Shown: positions 10,068 to 22,623 of the stretch, piece by piece | How the letters are laid out: each line of letters begins with the position of its first letter | Numbering within the stretch: the first letter of the stretch is position 1 | Origin: Anaeramoeba flamelloides | Lineage: Eukaryota; Metamonada; Anaeramoebidae | Assembly: GCA_027625915.1 (NCBI GenBank) | Contig: JANTQA010000026.1 | Coordinates: forward strand, 372,001-436,000 | Direction: 5' to 3' | Length of the DNA stretch: 64,000 nt | Made by a program: the position numbers and the translations under genes | The notes under the pieces: generated by a model | Told to the model about the DNA's origin: nothing | The model's database searches: none | Seen by the model: only the letters and a program-made list of their open reading frames with translations

Positions 10068-11484
10068 TTAGTCGTAAATTATTGGATCTGATCCTTCGGT
10101 GTCAATATTGTAATAATATTTTTTCGCAGGTATTTCAAAAACCCAAAATATAATCAATAAAACAGGGAATATTTCCACAATAATCCAATAAAATAGCCCA
10201 AAAAGGTTGTCTTGCAAATCGTTCATTTTTTTAAATAAATAATAAGAGTATAATAAGATTATTGGTATTCTAACCAAATGGATGGTTGTTATTACAACAA
10301 TTATTTTAAATAAACGAGAAGTTGATTTCTGGATTCTTGAGTGCGAATTTGGTGGGAAAGACTTAAGAACCTTGTGTCCATAAAATAATAAGCCAAAGCC
10401 ACAAATTAAAAAAACACAGACCTCAAATAAGTCAATAGCCAAAAGAGAGCCAAAGTCGCCCATTACAAAGACCAACACGATCAGCAAAAGATCAAACAGA
10501 AGGAATCCTTTAGTCAGCCGTTTGTTTAAACGAGAAGCTTCTTCAATTCTTAAACCGATTTGTTGAAAGTACATCTCCACTCTAATGGTTGAATGAAAAA
10601 AAAGAAAAATTGAAAAACAACAATTAAAAGAAGAAATTTCTCATGAGAATTGAAACGGAAAAAAAAAAAAAAAAAAAAAAAAAATAAAAAAAAATCTATT
10701 CAACAAAATGTCAAACAAAGAAGCGAGAAAAAAAATCGGAAATTTAAGTTACTAATTGAATATTAGTAATCAGGGAAGTGTCTTAGAGTTTGAGTTTTTG
10801 TTTTAAAAATCTATCTATTCTCTAATTAAAACTTAAACGCATGAAAAGTTAACCACAGTTTTTGTTCATTTCAAGGGAATTGATAAAAATCTGAGATTTT
10901 TCTGAATTCCTTCAAATAAAATAAAATCCTAGTGTCTGAAAGAGGATCTTTGATCTCTCCCTTTAATCATTAAAATAAAAAAAGAAAAAGAAAATTGAAA
11001 AAAACACAAACAGTGCAAATATTAACAGAAGGAAGGCAGAAATGAAAAAAATTGTGATAAACCCACGAATGATTATTTCAATTTTCAGCCTGAATAAATT
11101 CCGATCATATCCAATTTCAATCCAAAATAGTAATCGTAATAAAGAACCAATCAAAATAATGGTAAAGAATATCTAGTATTGTTGATCAAAAGAGAGAAAA
11201 GAAAAAAACAAAGCAGAACAGAAAAGGAAGGAAAAGAAAAAAAAAGAAAAACAAGAAATTTTTTTTTTTTTTTTGTTTTTGTTTTTGTTTTTTTTTTTTT
11301 TATTTAGTTTTGAGAGATCTTTTGGAGATTAAAGAAATTCTTAAAGAAGGATTACCTTTTGATACACTAAGTGCCTAACTCTTGAGAATAGTAAATAAAG
11401 CCTCACAGCACAAATTATAAATAATATTCCATAAACAACTGCAAGACACGTATAGATCGCCTTATTCTGAAACCCTTTTTGCAT
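10068..11484 (-). CDS. THH1/TOM1/TOM3-like seven-helix membrane protein
   Basis: Three exons on the minus strand give about 267 residues, close to the usual 280-300 of this family. Exon 1 is 11484-11356 (starts MQKGFQNKAIYTCLAVVYG, ends HLVYQK, donor GTAATC). Exon 2 is 11172-11012 (phase 0 entry IFFTIILIGSLLRLLFW, phase 2 exit at CT|GTTTGT). Exon 3 is 10581-10068 (acceptor CCATTAG, entry VEMYFQQIG, stop TAA). All splice phases agree. About seven hydrophobic segments can be counted. The pattern 'vyqkiff...gsllRllFwieig' and the aromatic EMYFQ after the third helix are typical of THH1/TOM1/TOM3 proteins. In plants these are vacuolar-membrane proteins that support tobamovirus replication, with relatives of unknown role in protists. 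The assignment is by pattern and the cellular role is unknown. The exon 2 donor (GTTTGT) is weak. Confidence 0.75.
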
Positions 11485-11739
11485 TTTTAAATTGAATTAG
11501 TCTTATTGAATTATTTTAAAAGGTTAGTTGTTTGTGTTTGTTCAGTTTCGGGAAAGCAAAAAGAAAAATTAATTAAACAAAAAAGAGGCCAGAAAGGGAA
11601 AAATGATTATCAAAAAAAATTTCTTCTTTTAAAATTAACTTTAAAAAGGTTCTCTTCAAGATGAAAAAGTAGCTTTGTACTTACAAATTTGTATTGTTCA
11701 AGTCCTTATTTAAATATTATACAAAATTCTTGATTTTCG
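11485..11739. promoter_or_regulatory. 5' flank of the THH1-like gene
   Basis: This is the short AT-rich region upstream of the minus-strand start at 11484. I recognise no core promoter motif. It is listed only because transcription of the gene must start here or a little further out. Confidence 0.25.
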
Positions 11740-12150
11740 TTTTTTTTTATTCTTTAAGGGAGCAGTTATTAACCTATCTTGTTTGGTGATATATTTTCTT
11801 GAGATTTCTGTTTGTTTGGGAAATCAATAAACTTTAGAAATAAAACAGAAACCTCCTAGAAAATCACTATTAAATTTTTTTTAAATTCCAGTAATAAAAA
11901 GAAATTTTTTTTAAATTTTCTGTTTATTTCTTAAATTCAAAAAAAACACTGTTTAACTTTTTCAGATTTTAAAAGAAATGAGTAAAATCAATGAATTTTC
12001 TCTATTCTTTTGAATTTTGGGATGGTACTGTTCGGTTTTCTTGAGTTTTCTGTTTATTTCGAAAATCGATAGTTTTTTCAAATAAAACAGAAAACCTATC
12101 GAAAAATATTTTTAGGTATTTTTTTAATTTAGAAATGAAAAGAAAATTTT
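11740..12150. repeat. Foldback-family copy
   Basis: Contains TTAACCTATCTTGTTTG (compare TGAACCCCTCTTGTTTG at 2598), TTCTTGAGATTTCTGTTTG and its inverted counterpart AATAAAACAGAAACC. A second half has TTCTTGAGTTTTCTGTTTAT and AAATAAAACAGAAAACC. Short hairpins built of the same words as the 2690-3250 element indicate the same family, with at least two nested or tandem units. Confidence 0.6.
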
Positions 12151-15100
12151 CAGATATATCACCGATACCTTTCTTTCAATTTGGTTCTGGTTAAATACGA
12201 TTTTTTATACACATTTTAAAAATAATTATTTTCACATAAAAAAAAATTAAATATATAGTCGTGAAAAAAAACCGAATAAGAAAAATAAAACTGGAAAGAT
12301 TTTTCATTGTGAATATTAGGAAAATTTTGTTTAATTGCTTAAAAATTTCTTTTATTTAAAATCAAATCCTTTTTTTTTGTACAATCATACTTTTAAAATT
12401 ATAACTCACATACTTATTAGAATGAATCTAATGAAATTAAACAGGTTCAAAACACCATTTAATCCATCAAAAAACAATAATACAACTTTTTCATTTTTCC
12501 AAACTCTAGCAAACTTCAATAAAACTCGAATTTCATTCAAAAAAGTGATCCCCCATATACTATAAAATAATTATTTGGGTATTTTATATACACCCCCACT
12601 TTAAAGAACTTTCTGTAGGTTTATATCTAGACTCATACAAAATTTTTGTTATTTATAAATAAGGATTTGATTTAAAATATTAGCACGATCGCAACTATTT
12701 TCCAAATAATAACAATTAAAAAACTTGTTCGAAAATTTTTCCTGTTCGTTATTTTTTTCACTACTATGTATTTATTTTTCAAGTTCATTGAAAATATTCA
12801 GAACCCCCAAATAGTAACACAAATTATATTGATTTATAAGGAACGTCTATTCTTTATTTAGATATTATGCTTTTTTACTTATAACTCACTTCAATACAAA
12901 ACTAATTGGATTTATCTTTTCTTAAATTTCTTTTTAAATTTAAGATAAATGCAGTTTTTTAGTAGAATAAAAAAGGATGAATCAAAAAAATCTATAATTA
13001 CAAAAATAATTGGTTGTAATTTTTGGATAAAAGATTATATACATCTTGACCAATTAAAAAGTTTTTTTTTTTTTGAAAGTATTTAAAGAAATATTTGGGA
13101 ATATATGCGCTTAGGAAATGGTGAAAAAAAAAAATCATGAAAAATTCAGAAATTATTTTCAATATTTATAGTAAATTTGATAGTAAATTCAAAAATTATT
13201 TTATAAATCTTAAAAATTGAAAAATGAAGTAAAAATCTGATCACTAAAATATCATACTAGTGTTGAAAATATTTTCAAAAATATACCATTATTCTATAAA
13301 AGTTAATATCCATTTTTTTATTTTTCCAAAAATGAAAAGTTCAAAATATTTTCAAATGGTTTAAAAAGAAAAATTTTCAAAAAAAAAAAAAAAATTATCT
13401 TTTGTCTGTGAAGGAAGTGTACAAGCACACTTTAAAAATAAAACAACTTTTAAAAAAACAATCGAGTATAAAAAATCTACTTGTATTACAAAAAAATTGA
13501 CAATACTTATTTGAAACTTGAATAAAATATAATATATTTATGCTATTTCATATTTTTAATGAATTCTCTTCTTCTTTTTTTATCATAAAATCTGAGAAAA
13601 AGAACCAAAAAAAAAAAAACAAAAATTCTCCCATGAAACACTTTTAAAACTATAGAAAATTCAACTAAAAACAATAAGAAATGATTTTTGATTTGATTAT
13701 TTCTAGATAAATATTTAATAGATAAGATTAATTATTAAATAAAGTCTGTAACCATTCAAAGATTTTAAACAATTAATAGATTTTACTTTTATTTTTAATT
13801 ATCTTAAAATTTTTAATGTTGATAAAATTAATATATATTGCATTTAATAATTTCTAGAATTTAATAAATAAATAATATAAATAAATTATTTTATTGCTTA
13901 TACTATAATTGAATAATATACATATGTACATACGAACATATATAAACTCTTATATTTCAAGAAATACAATTAATATTTGCTAATAAAATCAAAATTATTT
14001 GATTCTGAATCTTCAAGAATTAAATATTTTTTTTTATTTTTTCTACTTATTTTAAAATGATATCATATTTTTAATTCTGATTTATTAATAAAAACTACCA
14101 GATATAATTAATAGTAATAGTTCATAAAAATTTATTCACTCCTATTTTATAAATAATTCTTTTAAAACAGATTTCAGATTTTAATTTGTTTGTTGTAATC
14201 AGAATAAGAAAACTTAGATTCAGAAAAAAAATCAAGAAACAATCAATTATTATTCAAAAATGTTTTCCTTACATTACAAAAATTTCAAGATCTCACTCAT
14301 AGTACAACTCTGATTATTTCGAAATTATCTGGCTCGCTACCATAGTTCTACTGGTTGAAGTATTGCTATCTTTGACAGAATTTGATCCTAGTAAAAGTAA
14401 TTATTAACATACTTGGCAGAAGTGAGTACTAATCCAAGAAAATCATATATAAGAAGTATAATTTCCACCGGCCCCCCCCCTCACTCATCCCCATACCTTA
14501 AAAACCAAATCACACCACCACTATGGAGTATTTTTCTTATTTTCTACTTTAGAATAGAAAAAAAAAACTCATAATAATTAAATGAAATCTAAAAAAAAAT
14601 TGATTTTTTTTTAACTAATCTACTATTTCGTAAGAAATTTGTAAACGATATTTTTCAACTTTGTAGATTGAAAATTTATAATTCAACCTTTAAATTTGTC
14701 TCAAAACATAAATTTTTTTAATAAAAATTCTTTGAATTTTTTCCTCATATAACAATCATCATTAATTTTTAAGAATTCAATGAATGGTTCTATTTTACAA
14801 ATTCAATTTTAATGGATATATAAGCTTGGTTTGCTTTTACAACTTTACTTTTAATTTTAGACTACTCATTGGTTGACAATAACCCCTTAAAAATTTTATA
14901 AAGTAAAAAAAAACTGAAACAACCCAAATTTCCGAAGACTGGGCAATCTCGTTTTTTCTTTTTGGTTTATAAAAACAGAATATTAGTTACAAGCTTTTGT
15001 CTTTGAGCAATTACAAAATTTATCATTATGTCTAAAATGTAAAAATATGATTGTAATTTCGCTCTTTGATAGTAAATAATGTATCAAGTAATTTATTTTT

Positions 15101-15191
15101 TATAATTCTTTTTGATAAGCAGATCTTTTTTTTAAATCTATTTTACATCCTTTTTAAGATTGACTGACTTGGAAATTCTTTTTTAGAAAGA
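12151..15191. other. 3-kb gene-free spacer before the BEACH gene
   Basis: I see no coding region here. The only GC-rich patch is at 14466-14520 (CCACCGG followed by nine C, then C-rich sequence). A block at 14325-14395 contains TAGTTCTACTGGTTGAAG, which resembles a tRNA D-arm/A-box, and TTTGATCCTAG downstream. The anticodon stem does not form well, so I do not call a tRNA. The rest is AT-rich simple sequence. Confidence 0.45.
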
Positions 15192-18100
15192 ATGAGCAAC
15201 AATGAACAACAAAAAGAATTAAATTCAATTCGTCAAAAATGGGAGAATTACCTGAATAAAGACAACAAAGAATCAAAAGAAAAAGTCTTACAGAAATTAA
15301 TTTTACAACTGTGTTCATATTTTTCCACACAAGAAACATCAACCATACCACAATTTTATAAAGAGTCCGAGCTTGTAATAACGATCTGTAAATTCTTAAA
15401 ATATAAAATTACCTCTCTGATCGAGAAAATTCAATCCCAAAAATCCTTGCCAACTCAAGAAGAATTAAGTCTCATCTTGCAAGCAAAGCCAACCCCTTTT
15501 ATTGTAATCCTAAGAGTGATCCTTTCTTTTAGTGACAGAAGCAATAATTTAAAATTGTTTTCGCCAATACTGATTCACCCACTTTCGGTATTGTTTCAAT
15601 TATTTGCAAATACTAATCCCAAGGAAGAACCTTTATCTCACCAATCAAAAAAAGGTTTGTTCTTTTATTTTTCCTTTTCTTTTTTTTTTTTTCTTTTTTT
15701 TCTTTTTTTATTGGGTTTTTTTTTTGATACAGAGAATCAAAATTAAGATTTTAGTAACACACCAGATCTTAATTTTTAATCTTTATAACTTGAATTATTT
15801 GTTTCAGAATGTTGATTTAATTTCGAGTCTTTTTCTTTTTTATTTCGTTAATCAATTTTTAATTTACAACAAACAAATATTCTTGGGTGTATTTTGAACG
15901 TAGCTCTTAACTTTTTTTTGTCTTCTTAATTTCAAGACGTAAAACAATTGCCAGGATTTCTTTCTTTGTTGTAAACACATTTAGCTTTTGTATTTATTTA
16001 AAAAGAAGATCTTGATTTGTTTGTGTTTTATTTTACTATATTTGGAGTTTAATTTTTTCTTCTTAATGATTATGAACTCTTTAGTACTGTGGTTTATAAT
16101 TTTAAGCGTAAAATAAACATTAATTTGGTGAATCTCTTTTTCATAAAAACATTCACAACAAAATCTCATTCCAAAGATTTTTTATTTCTTAAACTTGGAT
16201 AATTTACTCAATTATTTGTGTTTACCATTTCTATAATTTGCTTCAAAGATAAAGGACTGAAATTTTTAGTAAAAAATAATTCCTATTGAATCAATTCTAA
16301 TATTTGCTTTATAAATGGGAAAAAAATTTCTTTTTCATTATCCAATTCTCAAATCTGACTTTCATGGAGGATTCTAAGTTTAGTCAATGTACGTCCTAAC
16401 ACACTATAAAAAAAGAGCGAAACAAATAAAAGAGAAATCACAAACTACAACTCAACTTCTTTGAAATTTGTACTCAATTTTTAAAAAGAAAAATAAGGAA
16501 AAGGAAGTGAAAATTTTTTCCCATTTATTCTGCAAATAATAGTAAATATTTTTAAAGAAAAAGTTCAACCAAAGACAAATTTATCAGAAATTAAAAGAAA
16601 AAGAAAAAGATGAAGATGAAGACAAAGCGAAAATATTGTACAAATAGAATTTATAAAGTTGTAATTCTATCAATTGTATTGTTAAAAAGAACCAAAACGA
16701 TTCCTTTGTTAAATAAATTGATTGGACTTACTCAATGGATTACCATTGATTTCACCTTTTTGGCAACCTTTAAAAGAATCTATTCGAGTGAGAGTCCATA
16801 ATAAAAGTTTTATTTCTAATTTGTTGATTCATTAATTAGTAATAATTCCAAATTTCATTTTTTTTTTCATTTTTAACCTGGCTATATTTTCTTTATATCG
16901 AGAAAAAGAGCGACAAAGGAAAAAGATCAAGTGACTACTTGTTAATACTGAAATACTGAAACACTAAAGTATGGGTAACTTGTAAAAAAAAAGAAAAAAG
17001 CAAAGACAAAAAATATCAAGGGTAAAAAAAAAAAAAATGAGTTCAAAAAGAAAAAAGAAATGATAGTAATTTAACAACTATCCCCAAGTCAAAACCCATG
17101 GTCAACTATCAAACTATTAAATCAACAACAAGTATAATGACTGTGATTTTGGGTATTCTTAATTAAAGATAATATTGTTTTTTTTTTGATTTTTTACCCA
17201 TTACTTGTTATAAACCCTTTTTTATTTTTTATTTTTCTATTTTCCTTTTTTTCTTTTCAATTTTTTATTCATGCTTTTTTCACCATTAAATTAATTTGGG
17301 TATGTCTTTCCCTCAAAAATCTTTGAATCTATGATTTTACGCTTAAATTACCTTTGATAAATTTAAGCAAAAGGACATTTAGAATGGAATTTACACTTTT
17401 TTAATAATAATAATAATAATAATTGCAAATCTCAAAATTAAAACAAATTTTTAATTGGTTTACCTTTAAATTAAAAACTCATTAAATAATTGGTTTGTGT
17501 TAAAAAAAAATATCAAAATATTCGAAATTTTTCAGTAATGAAAGTCAATAATTAAAAGTTTTATTTCATAATTATGATTTATTTCATACTTTTTCCAAAA
17601 ACTTCCTTTAACTACATTTTAATAATACTTTGTGTTTGTTTTATTTAAATTTAAATTTGAGGTCTATTTTATTTTTAAAAAATGTATCCAACCTTAAAAA
17701 ATTTTAGTTATTCTTAAGGAGGTAAGTAAAATTTACCAATTTTGGGTTCATCAGTGTATTTGAAATTGAATTATTCAAATCCTTTCTTTATCTAAACACA
17801 TTAATGTTTCAATAAAAAGAAAATGAAATATATTCAAGTATAATATATTTACAAATAAAAAAAATGGAAATCAAAAAAAAGAAAAAATTCATCAAAGAAA
17901 AAATAAATAAAAAATCAAATTTATTTATTGATCTTATCTGTAACATTTGATACAATTACTTATTCTTTACCCAATTTTATATTTTAATTATTTATGGAAA
18001 AACTTTTTTGTTTGGAAAATTTTTGATTTGACAAACTACTTGTTATTTACAAAGAATTTCTCAAATGTGAATTTTAAATTCCTATTTTCATTTAATTCAT

Positions 18101-21100
18101 CTAATTTTAGATTTGGTTAAAGGAAATATGTTATCTTTTGAATTCTTCTTCAGAAATGAAGATTTATTCAAATGAATTTGTTTGATTTTAAAAAAATTAT
18201 TTTAATCTCAAATTGTGTAAAAAACTCAAAATATTTATGAATTCCGATTGAAATTTTTTCTCAATTATTCTTTTTCATTGGGGTTTGAATTTTTGAAGTT
18301 TTTTTTTTTGATTTTGAGAATTCAATCCTTTTCTTTTAATCTTTGGAATAATATTTTTTGTTTTTGATTCTGTTTGATAAAAATATTTGAAAAAAGAATT
18401 TGGAAAAGAAATTTTAACCAAAAAAATTTAAAAGAAAATAATAAATTGGAATGGTGGTAACATTTGAATGTAATATTTTGTTTGAAATCTCTAATCCAAA
18501 AGTAAGAAGATAAAAAAGAAAACAAATCGTATAAAATAAACCTTGAAAAAATTTTTTTTTCGATCTGGATTTTCTTGATTTCAACAAATTTATCTGCAAA
18601 AAGGTGATCATTTTTGTTTGGTTAATACTAAAAGAAAATATTTGTTTAAAGCATACACTTCCTCAGGTCTGTTTTATTGATTTGTTCTTTTATTATTTTT
18701 AGCAATTCCTGACCGCTTTTTTAATTTGCAGATATTACTTTCATAAGATATATAAATATACTCAGAGGATTAAAACTTATATACTATTTTTCGTTGGTTT
18801 TTTAATATTTTGAAGATTGATCAAAAATTTAAATTATAAATTCTCTCGAATCTTCAATATTATGATTTAATATAAATTAAAAGAAATAATAATATATAAA
18901 AAATGAAATCTCGATCATTTTTACTTTTTACCGAGCCTTGAATATTCTTATAACCACATAATTAACATTATTTATATTACCAGAATTTGTAATTAAAATC
19001 AATTTTTATAAATTTAACATATGAAGCTAAAGAAATAATAGAAAACCTTGATAACTTTTTATGGGTATTTTCTTCCTATGAAAAAGATAAACTAAAATTC
19101 ATAATTTCCCACACAGTTAAAATAGTTCAAAACAATCACAAAAAATAAAGTTTCATTCAAATTGGAAATAATTTTGATTTTTGTAAAATATGAAAATCAT
19201 TTTTTCATCTTTTAGTAATGTTTTTTTCATTTTTTTTTAGAATTACATAACTTTTTTGGTTCTATCAATAATTTTTTGAACAATTGATATTATGTTAAAA
19301 GTTGAGTTTAGTTAACAGAAGAACTTCAAATAAAATTAGTTGATTGTATCTAACCATTTGATCGATCAATGTTCCTAATAAAATTTCAACAAATTTACCA
19401 AATGAATTTTTTTGTTTTGCTCTCTCCAAAATTTTGAACACACGTATAATTTATTTATTATTGATAATTATTTATTTTTTGTTTTGTGAGTATTGTAATT
19501 TATAAACAAGTCTTAACATTTCAATTAGTGAATGGTTCTAATTTAGTATTTATTCTGGAATTGATTAAATAAGATTTTTTATTTTCAAAAATTGAATTTT
19601 GGTGTGTTAAAAATTTTGAATTGGAGTTTAGATTAAAATTTCTCAAAATAAAAGAAAAAAATCTCAATGAATTTAATTTAAACCAAGACAGTTTGGAATT
19701 ATTGTAATAAAAACATAATAGTAAAATACATGACTTTTGAGTTTAATAACCCTCAAAAAATATAAATTTAAGAGCACCTATAGTTTCATTTACACTTCTT
19801 TTTCAATAATAATAATAAAAAGAAAATTTATTAAAATTTTACAAAATTAATTCGAATTCTGAAAAACTTAATGGTGTTTTTTTACTTGTTGTTTTTGTTG
19901 AGAAATTTTATTAATTTTTGAATCAAAACAACACTTTTTTAAAAAAAAACTTCATAACTATAAGTATACATTAATTCCCGCCAATATACACCTATATATA
20001 TATATATTCTCTACTTTCTAAAACCCTTTTACTGTATTTTTCAAATAAACATTCATTTAAATTCCATTCTTTTCTAATTAATAACTTTAATTTTAAACAA
20101 ACAAATAGTTTTGATTCAATTAATTCAATTATGTTCAAATATTTTGCTTAGATGCTATAATAACCAAAAAGGAATCGAAAATGGAATTAAAACAGATTCA
20201 ATACACCTCTTAATTACAACATTATTTCTGATCAAAATATCAAGTGATTTTAGTGAATTTTTTATTGATTCATTATTATTAATTCTTGAAGAAATTGTTT
20301 CAAAGCACTCAAATCTTTTAAAAGAATATTTCATCAAAAAAAATATTTTATCATTAATTTTGGATTATTTATCAAAAACAAAGAAAAAAATTAACACTGA
20401 TCAGAATGATAATAACAATGATCACAAGAATAATTATATCACTATTAGATTATGTCATTTTTTATTATCGTATTTATTAGAATCAGTCAAATATTCTGAA
20501 AAATTTTTTATAAAATTTTCAGAACTGGGTGGATATAGTATAATATCAAATATCTTTTTAACTAATTTATCACAAAAAACTTTGAATATCGATTTTATTT
20601 TAAATAATTTAAAATATTTGTTTGCATTAGTCTTTTTAGGAAGTTCAAATATTCCTACACTTACTAGATCCAAGAAAAAAATGAAAAGGAATAAGAATGA
20701 AAGAAAAATGATTGAAAATTTAGAAGCATTCCATTGTTTACATTCAATATTTTTGTCATTGAATTCTCTGAAGATTAATAAACAATTCCAATCAGTATTT
20801 GAAAGTGAGATTTTTTCATTTTTTACATCTTTATTTTTGGAAAATTCAAACAATTATCATTTGATTCAGCCCTTAGACATTATTTTGCATTTTATTCAAA
20901 ACCTTGAACAATTTTGTTATGACACAAGAAGATCAATTTTACAACTAATTGAATTATTATATAATCAATTCAATTTATTTCCAAAAAATGAATTCAAGTT
21001 ATTGATTCAATTATGCCTTGAAAATAGATATACTGACAGTACGCAGGAACTGATTTTACAATTAATTTTAAAATTGACACAAGATGAGAATTATTTTCAT

Positions 21101-22568
21101 TTGAAATTAACTAAATATAATATTTTAAAATTAATTATAAATTTATTTAATGAAGCGTATTTAAAAGAAAAAACATTATTTGAAATAAAAAAAAACGAAA
21201 ACAATATCAGCAGAGAAAAAACAGAAACAGAAATGGAAAGTGAAAATAAAAATATAGAGACGAAAGAAAAAAAACAAGAAGAAGAAAATGTTAATATTAA
21301 AGAAAAGGAAATAAAAGTAAAAAAAGAAATTCTTAAAATTTTAGTCAAAATTTTGATTAATTTAATTAAAGGGAAAAATAATCATACAATATTAAATTTC
21401 TTAGAAAATGAAAATAAGAAAAATAATGATACAGAATTCAAAGAAGAATTGATATTTTTTATCCAATTTCCTGAATATAAAGAAACTTCTTTAAAATTAT
21501 TCTTTCTATTATGTAAATTAAAACCAAAACAATATTTTGATTATTTATTAAAAATTTTAAATGATAACGATACTAAAATTAAATTATCAAAAAAAATATG
21601 AATTTTAAATATTATCATTTATATTTTTAAAAATTCAAAAAAATTAAAATTAATATTAATCCAAAAATTAAATATTTATTTTGTAATTATGAATTGTTTT
21701 AATATAATTAACTTTAAAATTGAAAAGAATTTTAAATATATTTTTAAATTTTTAGAAACTTTTTTTTTATTATTAATTGAGTCTTTAATTAACACACCTA
21801 TTAATTTTATACAATTGAAAGCTGAAGTATTACCCTTTTTAAAAATATTAATTGAATCAACAAATCTATTAAAAACAAAAAATAAAAATAAAATAATTGA
21901 TTTGTTATTAGATTTTTCTTTATTAGATATTAATTTAAGCAATTATAAAAAAAGCACCAATGATGATGATGATGATGAAGATGAAAATGACAAGAATCCT
22001 AATCATAATAATAAGAAGAATAAATGTAATAATATTACTAAAATTTACTATCCACAGCCAATTTTATTATCTTTAGAATTAATAAAAAATTTTGAACAAA
22101 AAAAGATTCTAAAATTTTTTAATAAGCTATTTGTGATTACAAATAATCATTTATTTAATTGGCAACAATTAGGAAAAAGTAATTTTTTAACTTTAATTAT
22201 AAATCATTATAAAAAATATTTAATAAATGAAAATCAAGAATATCATTCAATCCAATCATTATTAATTAAATTTTTACATAAAATGATTAAAAATTTTATT
22301 CATCCAATAGAATTAGAATATTTTTTTAGATTTTTAATTTATGAATTTAAAAATAAAAAAATTCCAAATATTTTTTTAAAAGATATTTTTTTAAAAATTA
22401 TTCAAAAAAATAAACAACCATCTTCAATTAGATTTGATTTAAATTTAAAAGGCAATAATTCAATCGAAATTTTTGATAAAAATTGGAATTTTAACCCAAA
22501 ACATTTAAGTTATAGTTTTTTGTTGTTGGGTAAAAATAATTAATTTTTATCAAAATAATAATGATCAA

Positions 22569-22623
<55 letters not shown>

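Larger units (their letters stand above)
15655..20108 (+). other. 4.45-kb first intron of the BEACH gene, repeat-filled
   Basis: The donor is G|GTTTGTTC and the acceptor is CAAACAAATAG. Exon 1 ends in phase 1 and exon 2 begins with the two bases needed, giving [14 protein letters not shown]. Other introns here are about 110-430 bp, so this one is about ten to forty times longer. Most of the excess is dispersed repeat also found at 38.5, 42.9, 44.2 and 61-62.4 kb. An extra small exon inside cannot be excluded. The open frame at 16610-16801 is not one I can support. Confidence 0.7.

Noticed and set aside
14325-14395. Possible tRNA gene
   Set aside because: Only a D-arm/A-box-like stretch is convincing. 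The anticodon and acceptor stems do not form.
21514-21757. Intron that would remove the in-frame TGA of the BEACH gene
   Set aside because: The only GT-AG pairs give a wrong phase or create a TAA at the junction.
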